A DNA stretch of 8,431 nucleotides from Chlamydiota bacterium (GCA_011065235.1 JAAKFB010000069.1:1-8431); one strand, 5' to 3'; shown: positions 1 to 7,229, numbered from the stretch's first letter. The notes: generated by a model not told the origin, from the sequence alone. A program made the numbers and translations.

Positions 1-162
1 CAAACCCTCTCTGACCTCAATGCATTGGTCCCAAATTTAAACCCGAAAGAGATGGACAACTTGCTCAAATGTCTCCCTGAGGCATTAAAACATGCAGGCA
101 GCTTGAAAAAAGAACAAGCCGAGCTTAGTTCAGCGCTTGGCAACTGGCATCTAGAACATTGA
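1..162 (+). CDS. 5' piece of split nucleotidyltransferase-LRR gene (3' end only; begins upstream of window)
   Basis: Frame 1 is open from the first base to a TGA at 160-162 and encodes 53 residues. They align without gaps to residues 42-94 of the paralogue starting at 7230, with 37 of 53 identical, including a block LKKEQAELSSALGNW that is the same in both. Over 12 codons in that block (115-150) I count 8 synonymous and no amino-acid-changing differences, so this stretch has been conserved as protein. The paralogue suggests that about 41 residues and the start lie upstream of the window. The next gene starts 12 bases after the TGA in the same frame, and the paralogue reads straight through this point with a serine codon. 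The piece is probably either the N-terminal part of a gene broken by a nonsense codon or a small separate cistron. No known domain is recognised; it looks alpha-helical. Confidence 0.75.
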   Translation, partial: QTLSDLNALVPNLNPKEMDNLLKCLPEALKHAGSLKKEQAELSSALGNWHLEH

Positions 163-164
163 CT

Positions 165-170
165 AGGAAA
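165..170 (+). promoter_or_regulatory. Shine-Dalgarno site for the 175 start
   Basis: AGGAAA lies 4 bases before the ATG at 175, with its AGGA core 6 bases from the start, and just downstream of the TGA at 160-162. It supports re-initiation at ATG 175. The aligned position in the paralogue (7515-7526) is coding and reads CTAAAGAAGGCA, with a weaker, badly spaced purine run. Confidence 0.6.
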
Positions 171-174
171 CGAC

Positions 175-3100
175 ATGCATTATTGTGGGATCGCGCTAAA
201 TATCGAAGAGGCTCAAGAGCGCCATCAATGGATATCATCCATTCTCATTCGTTGGACCTTAGAAAGAGCTATTCATAAAAAGCTTCTTGAGCATGCCTAT
301 CGCACGGCAGATCCGGAAAAATTCAATGCTATTTTGGATGATCTTCAACATCTCAAGTCTTTTTGTGGAGTGCAAAAAGATTTCAATGCACTGATTGATC
401 AAGCTTACCAAGTTCTTACGGAAGCGCCCATAGAATCACGTCTCGAATCTTTTAAGGTGTGTACAGAAAAGCTTCGCTCAATAAACCAAACACTTTCAGA
501 ACCTGGATATATATCTCAAAAATATCGGCATGCCCTTAAAAAGTATCGTAACCAATTCAATACCTCTAATCCGCCAACGATGCTTGACCTCTTCAAAGAA
601 CTCTTTGAAATCTTTTTAGAAGACGCTTTCCTCCTTGTCGGGTCTCCACCTTGCGGTTATGATTTAAGAGCTCTCGGCTCCGTAGCCAAAAAATCCCCCT
701 GCCCCTACTCAGATTTGGAATGGTTCATCCTGATTGAAAACAAAAAACACCTCTCCTATTTCCAAAATTTAGCAGAAGTGATCGAGCTGCAATTCATCTC
801 CCTTGGAGAGACTGCCGCTGGAGTAAATATCCCCGTATTTACAGCCCTTGGCCCTAAGCATCGTTCCGGGCTCCACATAGAACCTGGAGCCAATCCAGCC
901 CTCAAATCCAACACTGTTGAGCTCATTTCCGAGCCTGTAGAGCTCGCAAATAGTATTTCTGAGGAGAATATCAATAACAATGACGATCTTGCAACATCGC
1001 TTTTGCAATCAGTATCTTTAAAGACTAATGACTCAAGCTTGCATGCGAGTTTCCAATCCCAAATCGATCCTGAAGTTCGCAAGAAAAAAGCTCTCGAAGC
1101 AATTGAGGATCGCAAAGCTCTCTACGCTCAAACATGGACTGCAGATCCTGAGCAGCTTCAAGAATATAATCTTAAAACCGAGTTCATCACCTTCTTAAAC
1201 TTCCTGATATCGGATTTTGGGCTCTATTTTGGGATAGAGGCAACTTCTCCCGAGGAGATCCTCCACGAGCTTAAGAAGATAAATATTCTTGAAGATGCTG
1301 AGCTGATTGAACAGGTCTTCAAACAAATCTACACCATGAGAATCCAACTCCACCTTCAAGCTAGTGAACAAAAAGACACGGCATCAGCCATATCTCTGGC
1401 TCCTAATGAACGAACCTTTTTGTGCATGACCTACCGCTTCATCCTCAAACCCCTATACAACTGTATCGATAAAGTCCTCGAAGGCCGCGCAATAAATTTA
1501 TTTGCAGAAGCACCGCAATGCAACACGAAGGAAGAGCTAAAACCTTTAATCAAGAGTTTTGTCCAAGCTATTCATAAAATCAACCCTCCTCCTGAGAAAT
1601 ACCATGACTACCTTATCCAAATAGAAGACTCCTCTCTTCGTTGTGCATACCTAGAAGCCTTAGAAGAACTCCATGTCGACATTGCCGCTTTAGCTCAAAT
1701 CCCAGCAACAGATGGTTTTCGGTATGCACAAGTGCAAGATACGCTAGCACTTGAGCAAGCCCTCAAGAAAATTACAACTCAAGATCCTTCAGATGTCCAA
1801 GTGACAAGCCCTTCTCTTGGAAAAGTCTATCTAAAGCCACAAGTTGCAGATCAAATCTTAGACTGTATTTGGGACATAAGACGCCTATACAAAGATTGCC
1901 TCCACCCTGTGGCTTCTCTTACCGATCCTCAGCTCCATTTCAAACAAAAGCCCAACCACCCTTTGCTTGAGTATGCCATCCATACTTTGACCTACCGCAT
2001 CATGGGAAGAGCCACCCCTCCAACAGAGCTTGCACGCTTCGAAGTGAGAGGTAATATTTATCCAGTCTTAATCTCTCGAACCATTATAGGATCCAGGCTT
2101 AAAACGGTTTCTCTTGGCAATATAGACTCCGCACATCTGACATGGATGCTCCTATGCGCGATCCTGACAAGGCCGGGAGATGGAAAAGGCGCCAACTACA
2201 TCTTAGGGGTAGATGGAAAAATCTACTGCATCGATAACGACGTCTCCTTAGTGGAGTTGATGAGTAGTGGACGCTTGTTCAAACAAACCAACATCTGCTC
2301 TCTCCTTTTTTGCGTGAGCCAAGAGCCCCTTGACAAAGACACCCTGATCAAATTCACAGAGCTAGACCCAGAAAGTATCCTTCATAGCTGGATTGAAGAG
2401 CTCATCGAAAAAGAAAAAGAGTACACACGCCTCTTTACAAAAGAGGAAAGAAAAAAACTCTACGAAGAAGATAAAGAAAACCGCTTCACCCCTTTCCTCC
2501 TCCTCAAAGAAGGGGCGATTAGCACCCTTCGTCTGCAATTCATCCACCTCCAACAAACTCTCAAAGCCCGCCTAAACAACCCCCTCTATGCACAAGATCT
2601 CCTCCAAATGCTCATCAGCATCAAAGATACCCCGCAGCAAACCTCTGGGATCCAAGTCGCCAAGCAATATGCAAAATCCTCGACGAAAACCCCCTCCGAG
2701 AGATTGAAAGCTGCCACAGGCGTTGCCGCACAGTCCAAGTCCACCTCACAAACCATGGAAGCGACCTTTGGAAAAATCCTTACTTTTGAGGAGATAGAAA
2801 AAAGAGATGAATACAGCTTAGAAAAAGCCAAAGAAGAGCTTTCTTTCCTCATTGTCCACAGGTACACCAACACAGAAAATGCCACCCTCCTGCAAAAAGG
2901 CAATAACGGATCGCTACACGTCCCTTTTGAAGCGATCACACAAGGACAAGAACCTGATCTTTCTCGGCAAGAACTCATCTTAAAAGCTCTGCATTTACAC
3001 ATCGAATTGAAACATTTTCCAAAACCCCAAGAAGTGACCCTCTCTCACTGCGCAGCGCTAAAAAACGTCGACCTGCTCCCTTTTTTAAGCAACAACCTCC

Positions 3101-4971
3101 GCTTCCTAGACTTAAGGAATTGCCCGAAAATCACCGGAGCAGCTATCGAACAGATCGCAAAACGCTGTCCCAATTTAGAAGAGCTATATCTCAGCGGCTC
3201 TGGAATCGATGCAGTTGCAGGTTATGGTATTGCTTCCTGGCAACCTCTTAATATGCCAAAACTTCAAACCCTTCACATCGCTCGCTGTAAAAAACTAGAA
3301 ACCATTAAGCTAAATGCTCCAGAGCTTCGCATGCTTAAAGCAGATAAATGTCATAATCTAAAAGAAACAGACATTGGGGTTGCTTTTCTATATGCAGAAG
3401 TCAAATTAAAAGACTGCCCACTAAATAGCGTAAATCTTGAATTGAATTTTAACAGCCTAGAAATTAATATCCAAGAAGTTTTATTAAGAATTCTATCTAT
3501 TAATCCAAACCCCATAAGCAAGAGAAACCCTGTTCTTTATCAGTTTTTCTGTAAGCAACTAGGGCAAAATGAAGTTACTAAACTCATAAAAGAGGAACAA
3601 AATCAGCCATTAACTACACTACATCTCTGGCGCAGGCAAATTGGAGCTCAGACAGCAAAAGCCCTTGCGGCTTCTCTTAGGGTGAATCTAAGCCTTGAGA
3701 GTCTTAACCTCCCAGAAAACAAAATCGGAGCAGAGGGAACAAAAGCATTTGCGGCTTCTCTTGAGATAAATCAAACCCTTCAAAGGCTTGACCTTTCGGA
3801 TAATCAAATCGGAATCAAGGGAGTAAAAGCTCTCGCGGTTTCTCTCGAGAAAAATCAGGCTCTTCAGCAGCTTGTCCTTACAGGCAACAAAATCGGAGCT
3901 GAGGGAGCAAAAGCACTTGCGGCTTCTCTTGAGAAAAATCAGACTCTTCAGGGGCTTAGCCTCAGCCACAACGAAATCGGAGTCCCGGAAGCCAAAATAC
4001 TTACCGCTTCTTTAAAGATGAATTACACTCTCAAGGAACTCAATCTCTGGGGTAACAAGCTCGAAAATGAGGGAGCCGAGGTGCTTGCGGCTTTTCTTGA
4101 AACAAATCAGACTCTTCAGATACTTTACCTTCCGGCTAATGGAATCGGAGTCAAGGGAGTAAAAGCTCTCGCGGTTTCTCTCGAGAAAAATCAGACTCTT
4201 CAGGAACTTTATCTTGAAGACAACAATATCAGAGCCGAGGGCGCAAAAGCGCTTGCAGCTGCTCTTCAGGTAAATCGGGCTCTTCAGATCCTTAGCCTCG
4301 AGCACAACGAATTCGGAGCCGAGGGCGCAAAAGCGCTCGCTGTTTCTCTTGAGACAAATCAATCTCTTCTGGAGCTTAGACTCCTTTTTAACGAAATCGG
4401 AGAAGAGGGCGCAAAAGCTCTCGTGACTTCCCTTGAGAAAAATCAGGCCCTTCAAAAATTTAGGCTTTCCTTCGAAAGAATCGGAGACGAGGGAGCAAAA
4501 GCGCTTGCGGCTTCTCTTGAGAAAAATCGTACTCTTCAGGAACTTGAGCTCAGTTACACCAAAATCGGAAACAAAGAAGCAAAAGCGCTTGCGGCTTCTC
4601 TTGAGAAAAATCATACTCTTCAGAGACTTAAGCTCGATGGCAACCAAATCGGAGACGAAGGAGCAAAAGCACTTGCGGCTTCTCTTGAGAAAAATCATAC
4701 TCTTCAGAAACTTATGCTCTGGAGCAACCAAATCGGAGACGAAGGAGCAAAAGCACTTGCGGCTTCTCTTGAGAAAAATCATACTCTTCAGAAACTTGAG
4801 CTCTGGGGCAACCAAATCGGAGACGAAGGAGCAAAAGCACTTGCGGCTTCTCTTGAGAAAAATCATACTCTTCAGAAACTTGAGCTCTGGGGCAACCAAA
4901 TCGAAGACGTAGGTAAAGAAGCGCTGCTTGAGCTACAAAAAAAGAAGCCTAACTTAGAAATCAACTTCTAA
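175..4971 (+). CDS. Giant multidomain protein: DUF294/GlnD-like nucleotidyltransferase, PI3/4-kinase-like core, leucine-rich repeats
   Basis: The 1598 residues show these regions in order. (a) A helical N-terminus, 1-150. (b) A nucleotidyltransferase fold near 150-270 with GSVAKKSPCPYSDLEW: G168-S169, then D180 and E182 as likely metal ligands, spaced as in GlnD. (c) A helical region near 343-445 resembling the DUF294 C-terminal substrate-binding domain. (d) A kinase-like region near 585-700 with K590, E599, GDGKGAN (D669, N674) and ID687ND; the D-N-D spacings match PI3-kinases. (e) A Ser/Thr/Lys-rich linker, 821-862. (f) Irregular cysteine-type LRRs, about 950-1075. (g) Sixteen 28-residue ribonuclease-inhibitor-type LRRs, 1146-1593. 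No signal peptide or membrane segment is evident. The start at 175 has a good Shine-Dalgarno site, but homology to the paralogue continues upstream through a TGA, so the native protein may be longer. Likely a secreted effector (inference). The DUF294 call is moderately sure, the kinase call less so, and the LRR call is firm. Confidence 0.9.
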   Translation: MHYCGIALNIEEAQERHQWISSILIRWTLERAIHKKLLEHAYRTADPEKFNAILDDLQHLKSFCGVQKDFNALIDQAYQVLTEAPIESRLESFKVCTEKLRSINQTLSEPGYISQKYRHALKKYRNQFNTSNPPTMLDLFKELFEIFLEDAFLLVGSPPCGYDLRALGSVAKKSPCPYSDLEWFILIENKKHLSYFQNLAEVIELQFISLGETAAGVNIPVFTALGPKHRSGLHIEPGANPALKSNTVELISEPVELANSISEENINNNDDLATSLLQSVSLKTNDSSLHASFQSQIDPEVRKKKALEAIEDRKALYAQTWTADPEQLQEYNLKTEFITFLNFLISDFGLYFGIEATSPEEILHELKKINILEDAELIEQVFKQIYTMRIQLHLQASEQKDTASAISLAPNERTFLCMTYRFILKPLYNCIDKVLEGRAINLFAEAPQCNTKEELKPLIKSFVQAIHKINPPPEKYHDYLIQIEDSSLRCAYLEALEELHVDIAALAQIPATDGFRYAQVQDTLALEQALKKITTQDPSDVQVTSPSLGKVYLKPQVADQILDCIWDIRRLYKDCLHPVASLTDPQLHFKQKPNHPLLEYAIHTLTYRIMGRATPPTELARFEVRGNIYPVLISRTIIGSRLKTVSLGNIDSAHLTWMLLCAILTRPGDGKGANYILGVDGKIYCIDNDVSLVELMSSGRLFKQTNICSLLFCVSQEPLDKDTLIKFTELDPESILHSWIEELIEKEKEYTRLFTKEERKKLYEEDKENRFTPFLLLKEGAISTLRLQFIHLQQTLKARLNNPLYAQDLLQMLISIKDTPQQTSGIQVAKQYAKSSTKTPSERLKAATGVAAQSKSTSQTMEATFGKILTFEEIEKRDEYSLEKAKEELSFLIVHRYTNTENATLLQKGNNGSLHVPFEAITQGQEPDLSRQELILKALHLHIELKHFPKPQEVTLSHCAALKNVDLLPFLSNNLRFLDLRNCPKITGAAIEQIAKRCPNLEELYLSGSGIDAVAGYGIASWQPLNMPKLQTLHIARCKKLETIKLNAPELRMLKADKCHNLKETDIGVAFLYAEVKLKDCPLNSVNLELNFNSLEINIQEVLLRILSINPNPISKRNPVLYQFFCKQLGQNEVTKLIKEEQNQPLTTLHLWRRQIGAQTAKALAASLRVNLSLESLNLPENKIGAEGTKAFAASLEINQTLQRLDLSDNQIGIKGVKALAVSLEKNQALQQLVLTGNKIGAEGAKALAASLEKNQTLQGLSLSHNEIGVPEAKILTASLKMNYTLKELNLWGNKLENEGAEVLAAFLETNQTLQILYLPANGIGVKGVKALAVSLEKNQTLQELYLEDNNIRAEGAKALAAALQVNRALQILSLEHNEFGAEGAKALAVSLETNQSLLELRLLFNEIGEEGAKALVTSLEKNQALQKFRLSFERIGDEGAKALAASLEKNRTLQELELSYTKIGNKEAKALAASLEKNHTLQRLKLDGNQIGDEGAKALAASLEKNHTLQKLMLWSNQIGDEGAKALAASLEKNHTLQKLELWGNQIGDEGAKALAASLEKNHTLQKLELWGNQIEDVGKEALLELQKKKPNLEINF
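3610..4953 (+). repeat. Tandem array of sixteen 84-bp units encoding ribonuclease-inhibitor-type leucine-rich repeats
   Basis: Units begin at 3610 and every 84 bp to 4870, with no indels across the array. The protein consensus is roughly LQxLxLxxNxIGxEGAKALAASLEKNxT (28 residues), the A/B-type LRR of the NLR/RanGAP/ribonuclease-inhibitor class, which forms a protein-binding solenoid. Units 13-15 (from 4618, 4702, 4786) and the first part of unit 16 are nearly identical in DNA; units 14 and 15 differ at only 3 of 84 bases. Units 1, 5 and 6 are the most divergent. Unit 16 breaks the pattern after N-Q-I and acts as a C-terminal cap ending LEINF. Because 84 is divisible by three, unit gain or loss would keep the frame. 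Confidence 0.95.
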
Positions 4972-5067
4972 AAACTGCTGCAAATCTATAAAAGAACGTC
5001 AAAAAAGTAGTTAAATATTTCTCTTGATGATACATTCTTTAGAGAAATTTCATCCAAGGGGTAAACA
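4972..5067 (+). other. Intergenic spacer with weak dyad, no clear terminator
   Basis: This 96-bp AT-rich gap separates the LRR gene from the PARP-ankyrin gene. It contains a perfect 8-bp inverted repeat (ATTTCTCT at 5017-5024, AGAGAAAT at 5041-5048) with a 16-base loop. The stem is AU-rich and lacks a following T-run, so it is a poor intrinsic terminator. TATAAA at 4987-4992 has no convincing -35 partner. The spacer may hold a promoter, but none can be called with confidence. Confidence 0.4.
5056..5061 (+). promoter_or_regulatory. Shine-Dalgarno site of the PARP-ankyrin gene
   Basis: AAGGGG sits 6 bases before the ATG at 5068, a near-ideal spacing. It supports this start over the next in-frame Met at residue 39. 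Confidence 0.75.
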
Positions 5068-7224
5068 ATGGCTAATATCACAGGAAGTTATACTCAGCAA
5101 TCTTCTCTCCCAAATGGCATAAAGAGTTTTCATCCACACCCCAAGTCTCCTTGGAAATTAAGTGAAGGGCTTTTAGACCACATGCAAGTGAGCCTTGATA
5201 CAAACGGATCATGCCGCAGTTGTGAAGTTCTGCGCACAGATCCAGAGTACGATTTTGTTTTAAAATGCTTTATGCACCATAAACCTCCTGGGCTCGGAAT
5301 TTCTAAGATCACGGCTCTAGACAACAGCTCCTTGACTCAGTTATTTGAGAGCTACCTTTCCATTATGAATGGGGAGGTTGATAAATTCCCTCCTTCTTGG
5401 GCAATTGAAAGCTTGGCAGACCAGCGCAAAGAAGCCCATAAGCGCTGGAAAGCGTTGAGAGATCAATTTCAACCTCTTGAAGTGGAACTGGGTAATAACA
5501 ATAACAACAAGCCGCAGCTTCTTTCTAGTCGGCTTGCCATCCTTCCTCTATTCCACGGCAGTGATTTGAAAAAGTGTGACTCGATTGGATCGACTGGATT
5601 CACTTACTTTGGAAAACAAGGTGGGCTTCACATTGGGAGTACAGATCCTGGCATTTTTGGCAGTGGCATTTACTTTACCGACAGCGCCCGCTATGCCGCC
5701 ATGTATAGCCCTGGAAGCATACTTCTATCTTTTGTCTCGATGCGCCCTCCTTATCCTGTGGTTTCCGATACAGCAGTCCTAGAAGATGAGTGCTCTGATA
5801 TGAAAAAACTTCAAAGCATGGGGGCTTACCGCGATTACAATGCCCATTTTATTCCTGTTCAAGCTAGAAATGATACAACCTTGAATTACTACCCATCACT
5901 TAGAGGGCATTCGCCTACTTGGGACGAGTTTGTTGTGTTCCATGCCTCTCAAGCACTACCTCGCTTTCGTATAGAGATGAGCGCTGAGCTCTTAAAAAAC
6001 CCAGATGAACCCTTTAGCTTTGAAAGTGCTTTAAAAGCCTGCCAGGAAGGTAATGACTTACTTTCTAAATGGATCCAAGATGATCCAACAAGGTTAACAC
6101 AAAAAACAGAAGCTGAAGATACTTGGCTTCACATTGCTGCTCGTTATGGAAGAGACAAACTGGTAACTTTTTTGCTAAAAGATAATACTTTACTCAATCT
6201 GACGACAGTCAATGGTTGGAATGCCTTTCATTTTGCAGCAGCGGGCGGACACATCGAAGTAGCACGCCTTCTGCTTGAGCGCAAGCCCGATTTTATAAAT
6301 ACAGAAACGCCTAGAGGGGCTTTTCCAATCCATCTCGCAGCAGAAAATGGACATCTTGACTTCATGCAATTCTTGCACGATTGCGATAAAAAACTCGCCT
6401 CCCAGCTTTCGACTATAGGGGGATGGTCTATTCTGCATTTTGCAGCATTTATTGGAGATCTTTCTTGTTTGCAGTGGGCTTTCAAAAAAACCAATAAAAA
6501 TCTATGCGATACAGACGGAAATAATGCCTTGCATTTAGCAGCGGAAAGGGGAAATACGCAGGCAACAACGTTTCTTCTAGACAAAGATTCGCTCCTTTTC
6601 AAAAAATTGAAAGATCAAAAGAATCACAGTGGGCATACTCCCCTTCTCTCAGCGGCTCATCACAATCAGGTATCGACACTTAAACTATTACTTAAGCATA
6701 AAGTGAACATCAAAGATGTTGACACCGATGGATATATGCCTATCCATTGGGTGTGTAAACGAGGATCTCTAGAGGGACTAGAAGCCCTTATTGCACACAA
6801 ATCCCCTCTCGATCCAAAGGGACTTTATGGAAGAACCCCTTTGCATATGGCATCTTTTAATGGACGCCATCCGCTTGCGCTAAAACTTCTTGAAATGGGA
6901 GTTGATGTTAATGCTCAGACAGATCAGGACGATGCTTGTAAAACTCCTCTACACGATGCTGTTATTCACAATGATTTCAATATGGTCCAAACGCTGCTTG
7001 CGAATGCGAAAATCGATGTTAACTTAAGAGATATTCAAGGACACACCCCTCTTTGGCATGCTGTTTACAATGGAGATATCCGAACCATTCTCATCTTGAT
7101 GCAACATCCCAGTTACCGCAAACCATTGGAAGAGGACGATCCCAATTCTATTGCAGAGCTATACAAGCTAAAAACCCTAGGAGACCCAACTGTTGTAGCA
7201 AAAACCCTCAAAGATAACTCTTAA
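5068..7224 (+). CDS. PARP-type ADP-ribosyltransferase with C-terminal ankyrin repeats
   Basis: The 718-residue protein is predicted to transfer ADP-ribose from NAD+ to a target. Residues about 57-110 (from DPEYDFV, with ISKITALDN) resemble the start of PARP catalytic domains. The NAD-binding triad looks complete: H163 in LFHGS, Y202 in FGSGIYFTDSARYAAMYS, and E287 in DEFVVFHASQALPRFRIEM; E at this place is typical of PARPs able to make or extend ADP-ribose. Residues 349 to about 690 form about ten ankyrin repeats (HLAAENGH-, TPLHMASFNG-like cores), presumably for target binding. Tankyrases have the opposite order, with ankyrins first. N143-N147 is an Asn run just before the catalytic His. No signal peptide or membrane segment is evident. 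The gene ends 5 bases before the next start, suggesting translational coupling with the second nucleotidyltransferase gene. It is likely a host-directed effector (inference); transferase activity is well supported by motifs, the target is unknown. Confidence 0.93.
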   Translation: MANITGSYTQQSSLPNGIKSFHPHPKSPWKLSEGLLDHMQVSLDTNGSCRSCEVLRTDPEYDFVLKCFMHHKPPGLGISKITALDNSSLTQLFESYLSIMNGEVDKFPPSWAIESLADQRKEAHKRWKALRDQFQPLEVELGNNNNNKPQLLSSRLAILPLFHGSDLKKCDSIGSTGFTYFGKQGGLHIGSTDPGIFGSGIYFTDSARYAAMYSPGSILLSFVSMRPPYPVVSDTAVLEDECSDMKKLQSMGAYRDYNAHFIPVQARNDTTLNYYPSLRGHSPTWDEFVVFHASQALPRFRIEMSAELLKNPDEPFSFESALKACQEGNDLLSKWIQDDPTRLTQKTEAEDTWLHIAARYGRDKLVTFLLKDNTLLNLTTVNGWNAFHFAAAGGHIEVARLLLERKPDFINTETPRGAFPIHLAAENGHLDFMQFLHDCDKKLASQLSTIGGWSILHFAAFIGDLSCLQWAFKKTNKNLCDTDGNNALHLAAERGNTQATTFLLDKDSLLFKKLKDQKNHSGHTPLLSAAHHNQVSTLKLLLKHKVNIKDVDTDGYMPIHWVCKRGSLEGLEALIAHKSPLDPKGLYGRTPLHMASFNGRHPLALKLLEMGVDVNAQTDQDDACKTPLHDAVIHNDFNMVQTLLANAKIDVNLRDIQGHTPLWHAVYNGDIRTILILMQHPSYRKPLEEDDPNSIAELYKLKTLGDPTVVAKTLKDNS
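5494..5508 (+). repeat. Short AAY codon run encoding five Asn
   Basis: Five consecutive AAT/AAC codons encode N143-N147 of the PARP-ankyrin protein, in a probable loop between the helical start of the domain and the catalytic FHGS motif. It is a small, slippage-prone sequence with no evident function. Confidence 0.6.
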
Positions 7225-7229
7225 GGATC

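Larger units (their letters stand above)
1..1032 (+). repeat. Paralogous segment, copy A (matches 7353-8402)
   Basis: This segment matches 7353-8402 in the same orientation, about 7.35 kb apart. The alignment is collinear except for one 18-bp insertion in copy B (8259-8276), which accounts for the length difference. Similarity is highest over the nucleotidyltransferase core, for instance near 708-733 and 768-793, where the bases are identical. After 1032 the copies diverge quickly. This is an old tandem gene duplication rather than a mobile element: no terminal inverted repeats or transposase are seen. Confidence 0.85.

Noticed and set aside
160..162. TGA as a selenocysteine codon or a reassigned tryptophan codon
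   Set aside because: No selenocysteine hairpin is evident right after the TGA, the aligned residue is serine, and TGG is used for tryptophan throughout with no other internal TGA.
756..1115. Antisense open frame that also appears in the second copy (8114-8350)
   Set aside because: Its apparent conservation follows from strong conservation of the sense nucleotidyltransferase codons in both copies; no domain or ribosome-binding site is seen.
2586..3002. Minus-strand open frame of 138 codons
   Set aside because: It lies wholly inside the 1598-residue coding frame, encodes a low-information Cys/Ser-rich product, and has no supporting signals.
4012..4899. Long minus-strand open frame with repeated Lys/Phe/Cys-rich units
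   Set aside because: It is the reverse complement of the 84-bp LRR units. Since 84 is a multiple of three, any stop-free frame stays open through the array. No start context or family resemblance.
4433..4912. Second plus-strand frame over the LRR array (repeats of SETKEQKHLRLLLRK)
   Set aside because: Same periodicity artefact in the +2 frame; the LRR frame explains the conservation.
4981..5050. Intrinsic terminator or sigma-70 promoter between the first two complete genes
   Set aside because: The only dyad is AU-rich with no T-run, and TATAAA at 4987 lacks a suitable -35 element.
5576..5782. Small plus-strand frame with a hydrophobic, membrane-like sequence
   Set aside because: It overlaps the PARP catalytic motifs in another frame; the hydrophobicity reflects the shifted reading of conserved codons.
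6190..6602. Two overlapping minus-strand frames opposite the ankyrin repeats
   Set aside because: They are shadows of the ankyrin coding sequence, with no start signals or recognisable product.
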